A DNA stretch of 64,000 nucleotides from Jacaranda mimosifolia. Taxonomy: Eukaryota; Streptophyta; Magnoliopsida; Lamiales; Bignoniaceae. The translations under genes were made by a program, and so were the position numbers. Below are positions 36,701-47,100 of the stretch, piece after piece (position 1 is the stretch's first letter; each line of letters begins with the position of its first letter). The notes under the pieces were generated by a model. That model was not told the DNA's origin. It did no database searches and saw nothing but the letters and a program-made list of their open reading frames with translations. The DNA is taken from NCBI GenBank assembly GCA_018894105.1, contig CM032127.1:29132369-29196368 (forward strand). Reading direction: 5' to 3'.

Positions 36701-36833
36701 CGATGGATGTTGTTGTAGATATTAATTAATTTGAAATTAAGAGAAATGTATTTTTTGTTATTCATAAGACTTGTGGCACATATTGGAGTAGCATCCCGAT
36801 CGGGAACAGGTGCCTCCCAATCAGGGCGTTACA
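33708..36833 (+). repeat. 3' LTR of Tekay-1
   Basis: 3,126 bp. Begins 'tgaaaaaccccgaatttt', a mutated form of the 5' LTR start, and ends 'agggcgttaca'. Part of it (35845-36366) is also present in the chimera at 31044. Confidence 0.92.
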
Positions 36834-37902
36834 TGTAGCTTGGTCATTTTAGTTGTTAATTTGATCTAAATAATTTAAAGAGTTAAATTAGACTAATTAA
36901 ATTAAGGAGTTAATTTAATTGGTACCACATAACTATCAATTGGTCAAGTTAACTTAAGGAGTTAAGTTAACACTTTCTGGCTTAAGGCGTTAAGTTAACT
37001 GACTTAAGAGTTAAGTCAAAGGTCAATTAATTAAATTAAAGTGTTTAATTTAATTAAAATAAAGAATTAATTTTGCAGGAAATATTCAAACCAAGAGTTC
37101 ATTTGGAGTGCATTAGAATTTATTTGGATGATATTTCATGAGATGGAATGAAGATTCCAAATGAAATTCAAGTGCACATTAAATTCACATACAACTTGCT
37201 TGCAGGCTGGCAAACAAGTTGGTGCCAACCTTGAGGATGGTGTGATGCTACCTAAGCATCACACCTTCCCTCTATCTATATATGGATATAGAGGGTGGGC
37301 GGCCATAGGTGTGAATACACGTGCATTTTTAGATCTAATTATTGGATTCTCCCTTTCCTTCGAATTGTGTGTGATTCTATCATGTGTTGAGACTTTACAT
37401 TTTCTTCACATCTCCCTCCTAAATTAGCTTTCATCCTCTCTGCTTCTCTCATTGATTTTCCATCTAATCTAGGAGAGATTTGGATTGTCCATTAGTGTGT
37501 GGATCTTAACATTAGAGACAAAAATACCTTGATTGCTTGCCTTTTGGAGGTCCTTTGTTTAGGTAGAAACTTGGAGGCATTTCTGGAGTGACTTCCAATC
37601 TTTTGATTTTGTTGATTTTTTCACTGAAGGTTCATCAAGGCGTTGGTGATCTTGTGTCCAAATTTTAGCCGATTGTGAGGTGATTTGGTTGGGCAAAAGT
37701 TGCCTACAAGCTGCTGCACTAGGAGGAGACTGCATTGAAGAGTTCAAGCAAGTATTCATCTCTTTGGTTGGATTTTGCTATCTAGGTAATTTCCTAACCT
37801 AAATCGACTTTATTGGCATGAATTAGATCCTTGGGGAGGTATAATCAAGTATTTCAGTTTTAAATTATTGTTAATTAGATTCTTAGCTTACACATTCTTT
37901 CA
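36834..37902 (+). repeat. 3' LTR of Copia-2 (LTR F), right part
   Basis: Starts with the right target copy 'tgtag' (36834-36838), resumes LTR F at 'cttggtcatttta', and ends '...acattctttca' at 37902 followed by the target duplication 'cttgt'. With the left part it makes about 2.27 kb, the family length. Confidence 0.92.
37240..37285 (+). promoter_or_regulatory. LTR F: inverted repeat followed by TATA box
   Basis: 'gtgtgatgc' (37240-37248) pairs perfectly with 'gcatcacac' (37256-37264). TATA run 'tatatatgg' at 37277-37285. Confidence 0.7.
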
Positions 37903-37924
37903 CTTGTAGTTCTTTCACTTGTAG
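37895..37924. repeat. 15-bp tandem duplication across the LTR/target junction
   Basis: 'ttctttcacttgtag' occurs at 37895-37909 and again at 37910-37924. Each copy holds the LTR end, the 5-bp target duplication and two flanking bases, so it arose after insertion. Confidence 0.9.
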
Positions 37925-38938
37925 CAACTAAGTATAGGTTGCAAGGACGTGGACATACGTACTACAGTGAGGTCAAAGCACTTATGGCTTTGTGTCCTTA
38001 TTATAGGGGTTTAAGTGTTGTCGTACTCTTTTTTGCACTTAGTCATGTGGAAAACTCATTTTATATCAATTTCTTCACTTTCATGATGTTGTTCACAGAT
38101 TGTTGTGCCTTTGATTCTTCTTGCCTTTTAAGGGCAAGCATCTCGGGCCCTCTATGATGCCTGGGCTCCTATTGGGCACCCATCTTCTGAGGTATTCGGG
38201 TGCCTTATGTCTAGGGTATCTAGGTGTAGTTCTCATGAAATGTTTGTCATACTTAGAAAAATTGATTTTAATGAAGCTTTGCGCTTTGGGAATCATTCAG
38301 AACATTTAGTGTGGATTTACATTTTTGTGGATAACTTAGAGAATTTCTTTGTTTAGAAATACCTTGCATTTTTCTTTTGTATAAGTAGTTGTTTAGCTTG
38401 TTCTTATTTTCTTCTTTTCTTGGGATGTCTAAGTATTGGCTCGATGTCTTTTGCACGCCCTAATGGTTTTGAGATTTATCCCTTTTTTCTAAAGGAATCT
38501 CTCATAATTGGCTTTATGTATACACTTAGCTAATTACATAATTTTTAAGTGTTATTATTGTTAATAATAGGTTGACGTGAGGTGGAGGTACGTGAGTTGA
38601 GTGATGAAACCTTTCTCAATGAGTTTTAAGGTGAGTCCCATAGAGGGGTTTCACCGTATTTGTGCCAGGAGGAGCATGAGCTTCCCTACAAAGGTATTTC
38701 GTCACAATACTTAGGTTTTTAAATCAAATCAAAATTTAATTGTGCACCTCGCTGGTCAGATCTTAAAATGAAAACTAAGCAATATGATGGTGCTTCGCAT
38801 TAAGCCACGTTTGGGTGCTCTTGACACAACTATCAAGGGTTATAGAAAAGTTTGAATGTGAAACTCATTCATGAGATTTTTGTCATTAATGCTAAGTACC
38901 GTGATGATGTCAGAGTACAAGTCTCGTTCATGAGGTCC
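37908..38938 (-). other. Gypsy-1 3'-UTR continuing right of Copia-2
   Basis: Non-coding. From about 38490 it is similar to 51055 onward in Gypsy-2 ('tacacttagctaattaca' against 'tacacttagttaaatgca'). A GC-richer patch lies at 38135-38230. Open frames are short and unrecognised. Confidence 0.6.
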
Positions 38939-39790
38939 TATTACTAGATATTGACCATTGTAATGAGGCGGGGCATGTCAGCACATGTCCCTAGAGGGTT
39001 TTAGCTCTTGGGAGGCCCCATAGTGGGCTTACACAAAATTAATCCAGGTGTTGGAGTAATTTATAAAGCATTATGATGTTGCTGCCACTTGCACCCGAGG
39101 AAGGTGTTTAGTGGACTTACATTCAGCAACCATGTACTCCTAAAGGATATGGATATAGTTTCATGCTAAATTAATTCAAGTATTAGAGTGATTTATCTTA
39201 GAGATGTTGGGGTCCACCACTTACCTTCGGGAAGGAATTACAATGAGCTTATATACAGCAGCCACTACTCTTGGAGGAGTTAGATAGTTGGTTTATGCCA
39301 AAATTATTTGTAAGAAAGGTACTGCCACTTATACCATTAGCAGTGCCATGATGGATTTTCGATGGGCTTAAGCAGAGCTATCATGTGCCCCTGGAGAATC
39401 CGTATAGTAGATTTACGCAAAAAAAATTGGAAGTGCCACCATTTACCTCTAAAGGTAATGTTAAGGAGGATTTACAATGACTTATATGTAGTTACGTGAG
39501 ATTGTATAGTGGATTTATGCCAAAACAACTGAGGGTATGCTACTTATCTCTAAGCGCAATGCTAGGGAGGTTTTATAATAAACTTATGCATAACTACTCG
39601 GTAACCTTGTAAAAACCTTATAATAGGTTTATACAAAAAGAATCGAGGATGTTGCCACTTACCTCTAAGGGCAGTACTAGGAAGGATTTATGATAGGTTT
39701 ACAAGCGGCTACCACATACTCCCGGAGGAGTTTTATATTGGATCTCTGCCAAAGAAATCGAGTGTGCTCCAAGAAGCTTAGGTATGTTAG
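38939..39790 (-). repeat. Degenerate tandem repeats, ~105-135 bp, in the Gypsy-1 3'-UTR
   Basis: An anchor like 'tgctgccacttacctcta' recurs near 39078, 39213, 39328, 39432, 39537 and 39651, followed each time by 'ggaggatttacRatg', 'ctaccacatactc' and 'gtttatgccaaaa'-like strings. At least six diverged units are visible. The same repeat is in Gypsy-2 at 51470-52140. Confidence 0.82.
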
Positions 39791-40144
39791 GTGTTACCCT
39801 GTACAAGTTGAAATCAATTTAATAGGCGTTATTCACAATCGGAAGAACACCTAACAAAGCTCATTAGCACGAGAAAAATTGCAATAAAACTAGTGTTCTC
39901 CATCCTTAAGGATAGCCTGATACGCAAAAGTAATCCAAGTACTTAAATAACATAACATTATTGTTGAAAATCAAAATTTTACGAAACTAAGTAATAGGAG
40001 CAAACAAGTTGAGGTCATCCAACCTTCATGCATAAAACTTCCTCAACTTAAATATATCAAAATTTTTGAGTGCTTTACTTCCTTCTATTATTTGTAGTTT
40101 GTATGTTCCTAGGTTGACAATCTCTCTATCTTGTAAAGACCTCC

Positions 40145-41100
40145 CTACTTGGCATCCATCTTACCAAGAGGTCTTAAGGCTTCTACTTTTCTCATCACCA
40201 GATCACCTATTTGGAAGTTTCTAAGACACACTTGAGCATTATAGGCTTTGGCCATCTTTATCTTGTACATCTCTATGTGTACGTATGCCTCTTCTCTCAT
40301 CTCAAGAAATACGTTGAGGTTAGCTTTTAACTCTCGTGAATTTTGGGTAGCGTCATAGTTCTTCACTCTCTAGCTGACTTCTCCAACTTTAGCTTATGTG
40401 ATTGCTTCTATTTAGTACATCAAGTTGAATGGTGATTCTCTAGTGGATGTTGAGGTGTAGTTCAGTATGCCCATAACATAAATGGGAGTTTATCTATCCA
40501 TACTCCCTGAACATCTTCAAGCTGTGTCTTGAGGTGTTGGATGATGGTTCTGTTCGTAACCCCAACTGTTTATTAGCTCGTGGGTCAGTGATTAATGTCT
40601 GAGTTCTTTATACTACTCTCTAATTTTTGCTCTAGTGGAATAGGTTCTATTGTCGAAGACCAGCTCTCGAGGCATCCCAAATCTATAGATAATACTTCTC
40701 TAAAGAAATTTTGTCACCTCTTTTATAAATACTCGTGCCATGGGCTCTGCTTCTACCCACTCGAAAAAGTAATCAACTCAAAAAAACAGTCAACAGCTAT
40801 GATGAGAAAAATCATTTGATTAATAGTATGGGGGAAAGGTCCAGTGACATCCGTTCTCCATAGCATGAAAGAGCAAGGGTTTCTGGTTGGTTGCAAAGGT
40901 GCACTTGGTTGGTGACTCAATAGGGCATGTCCTTGATAAAGTTTGTAGCTCCTCATCAACCCCTGAGCATCTTGCAGCACGGTCAGGCAGTAGTATCCTT
41001 ATTGAAGAGGTTTGGAAGCTAAAGATTTGATCTATAATGATTTTCACATAGGCCTTCATGTACCTCTCTAAGTACAAATTCTGCCCTCCTGGGCGGCATG
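40145..41100 (-). pseudogene. Integrase pseudogene of Gypsy-1
   Basis: Minus-strand blocks match a Ty3/gypsy integrase: the zinc-binding and core region with 'WRTDVTGPFPHTINQMIFLI' and 'AVDCFFE' (about 40753-40860; the usual form is W-x-D-x-x-GP, so the first catalytic Asp is present), then 'YRFGMPRELVFDN' in a shifted frame (about 40640-40700), and the C-terminal domain 'REEAYVHIEMYKIKMAKAYN' with 'FQIGDLVMRKVEALRPLGKM' (40145-40300). The role would be cDNA insertion. Stops and shifts break it into at least four pieces. Confidence 0.85.
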
Positions 41101-41870
41101 TCGTATGTATTTAAGGTAAGGTTGTAAAAATCCTTGTTTGTATAAGTCTTCGTCTAGCAACGAATCGCACAACTTGTACCATTATTTGTCAAGCCTTCTT
41201 TTAGTAACTTGGGAGGTCACCATTCTACAAGTATTTTAAGATAGGAATCATCCACATAATGGTACCATTCTCTATGCCAATCACCATTGGGAATGAACAA
41301 GTCATGCCTTTAGAAAGTTTTTGGTCTGAGGAGTCTAGATTTAGGAGTGTGATTTGATGGCTCTCCAAGGCTACCAACAAGTTGGCAATCTTAGTCAACT
41401 GATTAGCATCAATGTTTACTTCATGTGAGATTTGAGTAAAGGTGAAGTTCTGGCTAATTGCTTCTACTCGGCCGAGGTACTTTGCTATGCGATCTTCTTT
41501 AGCTTTGTAACTCCTAAGAACTTGGTTTACCACCAATTGAAAATTATTATGGGCTACCAAACTTCATGCTCCAGCTACATAAGCCAATTTCTTTCTCGTG
41601 ATCAATGCCTTATAGTCAACTTCCTTGTGAAGCCAAGAATATGAATCTTATAGTGTACTCAATCTTTTCACCATACGGACTCTTAAGGACTCTCTTTGCT
41701 CAAGTGTCATATGTGGATGATTTGTCTATGTAAAATGGTCAAGGATAGAAGAAAGTTGCATGTATCATCTCCCACGCCTTCACGAGTAAGTTAGCTAAAA
41801 CTTGCACTTTGATGGAGGGCCGAGGACGGTATTCGGTCTTGTATTGACTCAGCTCCACCGACCATTTAAC
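41101..41870 (-). pseudogene. RNase H pseudogene of Gypsy-1
   Basis: The minus-strand frame 41225-41560 carries 'HNNFQLVVNQVLRSYKAKED', 'IAKYLGRVEAISQNFTF' and 'ISHEVNIDANQLTKIANLLV', which match the late RNase H of Tat-like gypsy elements (S-D-S-Q-L-V-V-N-Q-V; R-E-x-N-x-x-A-D-x-L-A-x-L-A). The usual first Asp of 'SDSQLV' is Asn here. The upstream part near 41830 reads 'LVKWSVELSQYKTEYRPRPS', the RT/RNase H linker. Confidence 0.83.
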
Positions 41871-43250
41871 CAGTCTTCAGGAGGCTTCTGAGCTACTAAG
41901 TTTCCTCTTTAATGGGTAATAGGTGAGCATCATGATTTGGCAAGCTTACAAGTACGGCGAAGCTTCATTGCAGCTATCATCACCATTAAAGTTAACTTCT
42001 TGATAGGAGAGTATCTTACTTTAGGATACTGAAAGAGATGGCTGGCATAGTACACCAGTGGATTTTTTTGTTCATGTTCGCGCACGAGGGCGGCATGATG
42101 GCAACATCAGTAGCAGCCAAGTACATGATTAGTGTTTCCCTTGCCTCCTAGCAATCGGGGTAACGTCAAATATTCCTTCAATTGTAGAAAGGCTTTGTCA
42201 CATTCTTCGGTCTACTCAAAAGCTTTAACTCTTCTCAAGATCTTAAAGAAGTGCAATCCGTTCTTAGCAAAATAGCAGATGAAATAATTTAAAGCTGGTA
42301 GGTGTTGAACTAGCATTTGTATTTGCTTAATATTTCATGGGATAACATTTAGAGCATTATCTTGATTATAACAAGGTTGGTTTCGATCCTTTGCCTTGTC
42401 AGTACGTATTCTAAGAATTTAATGTTGAAGCAACATTTCTTTAGATTGAGTCATAAATTAAATCTTCTCATAATGTTGAAACACTTTCTGAGGTCACAGA
42501 GATGATATCTCTGGTCACCACTCTTGATTAGCATATCACCAATGCATACCACTATGTTCCTCTGGAACATATCTTTAAACATGTAGTTCACCAACCTCTG
42601 GTATGTGATGCCTATGTTTTTGAGTCTAAAAGGCATCACGTTGTAGAAGTGCATATCTTGAGCAATATGAATTTCATTTTTTTTTTATCGTTCAAGGCCA
42701 GACGGATTTTAGCATCTCATACTCCACTATGGGGTCCCCCAGCATTTCTCCTCACGGGAGCAAGAATGGGTCCTTCAAGCATGCATTATTCAGGTTGGTG
42801 AAGTCAATGCACATTTTTTATTTCTTGTTGGGATAGCCATTCAAGATATTAGATCAGTTTTGATGTACTTAGCCTCCATGAGCTTATCCACCTCCTACTT
42901 TATTATTTAGTCTCGCTTTACTCCAAAGTTTCTTTCTTCTATCTAATCAATCACACATCCATCCTAAGGTGGTACATAATCACATCAGAGGTGATTCCAA
43001 ACATATCCATCAAACTCCATGAAAATATGATGTGATTGTCTCTCAGGAAGCATATTGGCTCCTTCTCGAATGAAATTTAGGTCTAAGAGGACTCCAATCT
43101 TGGTAGCCTTTAGAGGATTGCATGGGAAAACTTCAATAGTCTTAAGCTCTTCTGTGGCTCTAAAATTCTTTGCCATCTATGGTCTAGTTTATTACAGTTG
43201 GCGAAGACTTCTTCAATTGGCCATCCTCATCTTCATAGATCCCATTTGAG
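41870..43250 (-). pseudogene. Reverse transcriptase pseudogene of Gypsy-1
   Basis: The N-terminal block (42985-43176) reads 'ELKTIEVFPCNPLKATKIGV'. The palm block (42451-42654) reads 'MPFRLKNIGITYQRLVNYMF', 'RNIVVCIGDMLIKS' and 'DLRKCFNIMRRFNL'. The catalytic box is 'CIGD' where gypsy elements have Y-V/I-D-D, so one catalytic Asp is lost. Stops and shifts separate the blocks. Nothing resembling gag or protease lies between this RT start and the primer site at 43279-43296, which are nearly adjacent, so that region was deleted. Confidence 0.85.
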
Positions 43251-43278
43251 AATTATTCATTCTTCGTTATTCAGAGTT

Positions 43279-43296
43279 TTCTATAAACGACACCAA
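43279..43296 (-). other. Primer-binding site of Gypsy-1
   Basis: On the minus strand 'ttggtgtcgtttatagaa' follows the LTR end by two bases. The Gypsy-2 counterpart is 'ttggcatcgtctttggaa'. Both recall the gypsy site 'ttggcgccgtctgtgg'. Confidence 0.75.
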
Positions 43297-43298
43297 GA

Positions 43299-43601
43299 TG
43301 ATGCTACATAGAAATAGAGCTCGGATCCTTTCTGGTAAACAATAAAATTTTAGATTCTTTTTTTCAGGAACGCATTAGAGAGTTCTTAATCTCGAATGTT
43401 CTCAAAAGTTCACAATTTCTTGCGAATCATTTTTCGTGTCCCATTTCTCTTTAGGGCCTAGTATTTATACTTTTTTTCTTGATGGGCTTCATCCCATCAA
43501 AGTTTTGATGCACTTCTTGGTTCATTTAATTCAATCAATCCAACTGGCCTTTTCATTTCTTTTTTACTTTGTTACTATTGTAAATTTAACTAGTCATATC
43601 A
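43299..43601 (-). repeat. 5' LTR of Gypsy-1
   Basis: 303 bp. On the minus strand it starts 'tgatatgactagtt' and ends 'ctatgtagcatca'. It aligns with 58201-58497 and 17769-18098. Confidence 0.85.
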
Positions 43602-45292
43602 TAGATAATTTAAATCTTATCGACTTTAATTATAATAGTAACTTTTATTTCTGTAAGGAGTGTTGAAACTATAGAAGTGTATCTAGTCTATAATTTATTT
43701 TTAAAATAAGGAAAACATAATAAATGGTTGCAAAATTAATACTAAAAAGAAATGCTTAGTATGCTTTGACCTACTTGGATCTAGATAACCATCTCAGTGG
43801 GCTAAGTTAATTGGGTTATCTGGCCTTTTAATTTACTTATTATTTATTTGATGGGCTTTTTAGTCAATTTTTATTTTTTACCCCTACTGACTTAATTTGT
43901 CATATCAGAACCTTTTACTCGTAAATGAATTCATATTGGAAAATAAAATTTAAAATCATTAGATAGATTCTCTTGTTAGCATCTTAAATAAATTGAAGTA
44001 CAAAATTCATCTTAACCCTCTTATTTGACTGGCATCATTTAGGTTGTGACAATATTAAGGAATTTGTTCATTTTTTATATTTCATTGACTTAAATTTTAA
44101 ATTTGGTGAGTTGATTTAAGATCTCTAAATTAATTATGAAAAAGGTATGGATTAAATATTATATTCTTCAAGCAAGTAAATTTTTAATATTCATTTATAT
44201 TGGGAAAAATTGGAAATTTCATAACTTAAATTAGTAATCTCACTAAATCGAAGGACATAATAAAGGTTTGTAAATTATAATAAAATAATCACTTGTCTAA
44301 ATAAATTAATAACTACGTATGCATTATGTAATGTGAATAAAGATTAGAACTATGTAATTAGCTTCTGGTGTGTCATTTTGAGATAATTTGGTTTTGGTAA
44401 TATCAAAAAATATCTCAACAAAATAATGATGGATGTCTCCCAAAATGACCCATGAAATACATGACTCAAAAAATAATAAAAATAACATTGATTCAAGCAT
44501 TACATCAATCTAATAAAAATTTTAAAAGTCAGATATCGGCTTTACTACCATCATCACAATTAATCTCTGACAAAATAATAACTAATAAAAAAAAATGATC
44601 AATTTACATGAGTACCCAAATATTAATGTTTAGCCATCTATACAACAAACATCAACATTGTAATAAGTTAACTCAATCTTCATAGGCAATCAATAAGGTG
44701 TGCATTTATCCAAGCATAATGTGGAATGTCTTTTTCATAAGCAAATAACAAATGAATATAAAAATGTTATCCTATGCAAATAAAAAACTTTAAAGGATAT
44801 TCTATGAAAATAAAAAAACTTTAAATGACGAAAACATGATTTGGCATGCACCATCATACCCAAAAATAATATTCAAAAATTATTTTAAATAAAATTAATG
44901 CATAAAAATAATAGGCGTCTTTATTTTTAAAATGCATAAAAGAATAAAAGAAATAATCTTGGGTGAAAAACTATTAAATTATAAGAGTTCGTTTGTGTTT
45001 GGTTGTTTCGGGGGGTTTGTTTAGAAAAATGAATTTTAGTTACAGATTTGGGGAATGTGATATTTGTTTGGTTTATAGAGACCTGATGGAAAATATTTTG
45101 GGAGGAACTTATATGTTTAGAAATATTCAGTGAGGGGACAAGTTTTACTATAAATGTTACATCAATCAGACTTTTGTTAGATTAAGGGATGGAATTTAAT
45201 TTTCATATTAATTGTATATGTGCATGCACAATTGTAATAATTGGTGCATGTACATATATATGCAATTTACATATATTTATATGTGTTTTGGA
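43602..45292. other. Unassigned AT-rich sequence with a gypsy LTR fragment
   Basis: 43790-43907 matches the 5' half of the Gypsy-1 LTR on the minus strand, ending 'aatttgtcatatca' like the full LTRs. It is a third LTR scrap. The rest (43908-45292) is AT-rich with no frame, terminal repeat or domain I can recognise. Confidence 0.55.
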
Positions 45293-45482
45293 AGTTGGAA
45301 TAAACCCCAATATTCAGTAATAGTTTATAGCTTAACTAGAGTTTCAAATATACCAAGTTAGCAATTACTTAGTTAGTTAAGAAGTTAGCTACGGTTATCA
45401 GATTCTGCTAGCAAGTTAGTGTATTTTAGTTCACATTCTCTCTATGTTTAACTTTTGCATGCATGTTACTTGGTGTCTAATA
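45293..45482 (+). repeat. 5' LTR of Copia-3, with adjoining primer site
   Basis: 190 bp. Shares 'ttggaataaaccccaatatt', 'gttagt' and 'ttacttggtgtcta' with the 3' LTR (60125-60331). 'tggtatcaaaaatc' at 45483 is a mutated tRNA-iMet primer site. Confidence 0.82.
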
Positions 45483-45593
45483 TGGTATCAAAAATCATTT
45501 ACTATTGTTGCGCCATCCATTTATCATAGTCTGTCTTCGTCATTTCTTTTCTTTTTCAAGCATCTCTTTTCCTCTCATTTCCTCTCATTTGTC

Positions 45594-46560
45594 CACATGG
45601 AGCATCTCAGATCATTTATCTCTGTCGCATCAAATGGTCAATCCACGGATGATGATTCTTCAAATCCTTTTTACTTGCATCATTCAAATAGTCTAGGCCT
45701 TCTTTTTCTATCTCAGTAACTTATCAGTAAGAACAACCCTTCATAGAGCTATGCAATGTTAATTATACTGTCGATCAATAATGGTGGATCAATTCAAATG
45801 CCCGCTGCTATAGATGATCTAGTTTTACTCAATGCTTGGGTGTGAAACAACAACATGATGATCTCTTGGTTCTTGAATTTCATTTTGAAAGAAATCTCAA
45901 AGAACATAATCTACTTAGATTTTGCTCATGATATATAGCTAGATCTAAAGGACCATTTCCAGTAGAGTATAAGTTCAAGAATCTATCAACTTCATTGCGA
46001 TATGCAAAGTACAAATCCTTTAAGTGTCTACTTCATAAAGCTCAAGACTCTATTGAAATAACTAAGCAATTACATGCCAATTTTCACATACAGTCAGTGC
46101 ACTTGTGGTGATATTATGGAATTAGCAAATCATTGTTGAAAAGAGTACATTTTAGCCTTTCTTATCGAACTCAATGGCACATTCGCTTAGATTCATGGTC
46201 AAGTATTGCTAATTGATCCCCTACCTCCTATTAGTAAAGTCTTCTCACATGTTTCAGAAGAAGAACAACAAAGAAGTTTTGGTACATTCTCCTCTCATGA
46301 TCCTAGCAATAGTATAGCATTTTGCAATCAAATTTGATGGTAATATGATTGTGCACAAACCAACAACCAAGCCACGCATTGTAAACAATCACAATAATCT
46401 AAAGAAAGACAGACCTTACTGCACACATTGTTTTTACTATGACAAAAAAATCAACACTTGTTACAAGCTACCCATTATCCACCTGACTTCAAGTTCAAAC
46501 TTAGATTTTGGCGTAGCTCTCAAATCTCTGAATCATCTACATATTTAGCTCAATCATCTT
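45594..46560 (+). pseudogene. gag pseudogene of Copia-3
   Basis: The ATG at 45594 opens 'MEHLRSFISVASNGQSTDDD', then 'SNPFYLHHSNSLGLLFLSQ', a form common at the copia gag start. Later pieces in several frames match the UBN2-type capsid: 'DDLVLLNAWV', 'MISWFLNFILKEISKN', 'SVYFIKLKTLL', 'CTCGDIMELANH' and 'LAFLIELNGTFA-IHGQ'. A Cys/His-rich stretch (about 46415-46470, 'YCTHCFYYDKKINTCYKL') is the zinc knuckle. At least four stops or shifts. Confidence 0.82.
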
Positions 46561-47100
46561 CCATATCCTCAATAGTAAATCAAGCATCCAACCACAAATA
46601 AGTTGGTGGCATTGGCAGTTTCTTTCAGACCCTAAGCTCCACTTAATACAATCAACTTATCTCTCTTCTCCCCATTCATATCTATAAATCCACAAAATTA
46701 GTTGACATGAAGCTCAATCAATATCTCATACTATTGGTACTTGTTTCCAAATTCTCCTTATACAAATCTTCCTGAACTTCAATGTAGATATACTCTGATA
46801 CTTCATTATTCTAGCATATGACACCTATCCACAACAGTCAACACTATAGTATTTTCATAATAACCTAAAAATTTCAATTTATTTCATAGAAACAGTAGCT
46901 CTCAACTCAACCAATACTCTTCAAGATGTCCTTTACATCCGTTAATTTAGCTTATAGTTGATATTTGTAAATGCTCTTCTTCATGATCCTCATCTCACTA
47001 TTTCATTTTTCCATGACCAATTATAATTCAAAGAACCAATTTGGGTAACAATTTTGGTGACCTTTATATCTTCAATGTAAGCTATGATTTTGATTAATAT

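Larger units (their letters stand above)
25465..36833 (+). mobile_element. Tekay-1: large gypsy-type element without recognisable coding sequence
   Basis: Two ~3.1 kb LTRs (25465-28611 and 33708-36833) flank a 5.1-kb interior. A primer site for tRNA-iMet follows the first and a polypurine tract precedes the second. Flanking 5-mers 'tgcgg' (25460-25464) and 'tgtag' (36834-36838) match at three of five positions, and LTR E has 'tgtgg' at the unoccupied site. The LTR start 'tgtaacaccctgaattt', the 'gcgttaca' end and the length recall the Tekay/Del chromovirus lineage. I found no gag, RT or integrase string in any frame of the interior, so it resembles a large retrotransposon derivative (LARD) or a very old copy. 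The direction follows primer site and polypurine tract. Confidence 0.88.
18863..37902 (+). mobile_element. Copia-2: internally deleted Ty1/copia element, split by Tekay-1
   Basis: The ends are fixed by a perfect 5-bp target duplication 'cttgt' (18858-18862 and 37903-37907). Parts in order: 5' LTR E (18863-21068), primer site (21071-21083), leader, gag, a short RNase H tail joined almost directly to the protease start, polypurine tract (24246-24256) and 3' LTR F (24257-25464 plus 36839-37902). Tekay-1 sits in LTR F. E and F share variants such as 'gaataatattcattat' that B and C lack. The internal region is only 3.2 kb and lacks integrase and RT, so it was non-autonomous, or was deleted after insertion. 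Confidence 0.93.
17769..43601 (-). mobile_element. Gypsy-1: degenerate Tat-like Ty3/gypsy element split by Copia-2
   Basis: Read on the minus strand, the parts are 5' LTR (43299-43601), primer site (43279-43296), RT, RNase H, integrase (order RT-RH-INT is diagnostic of Ty3/gypsy), a long 3'-UTR with ~115-bp tandem repeats, polypurine tract (~18103-18113) and 3' LTR (17769-18098). Copia-2 (18863-37902) interrupts the 3'-UTR. Once it is removed, the element spans about 6.8 kb. gag and protease are absent between primer site and RT. Tandem arrays in the 3'-UTR are a known habit of the Tat lineage; the lineage call rests on this, the short LTR, the primer site and RT-RH-INT strings. No target duplication was found ('aggac' left, 'tagat' right). 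Confidence 0.75.

Noticed and set aside
38939..39790. CRISPR-like array
   Set aside because: Units are ~115 bp, diverged, with no short constant repeat and unique spacers. It is a degenerate minisatellite in a plant retroelement.
44990..45290. Possible MITE beginning 'gttcgtttgtgtttggttg'
   Set aside because: No matching inverted terminus or target duplication was found up to the Copia-3 LTR or beyond its right end.
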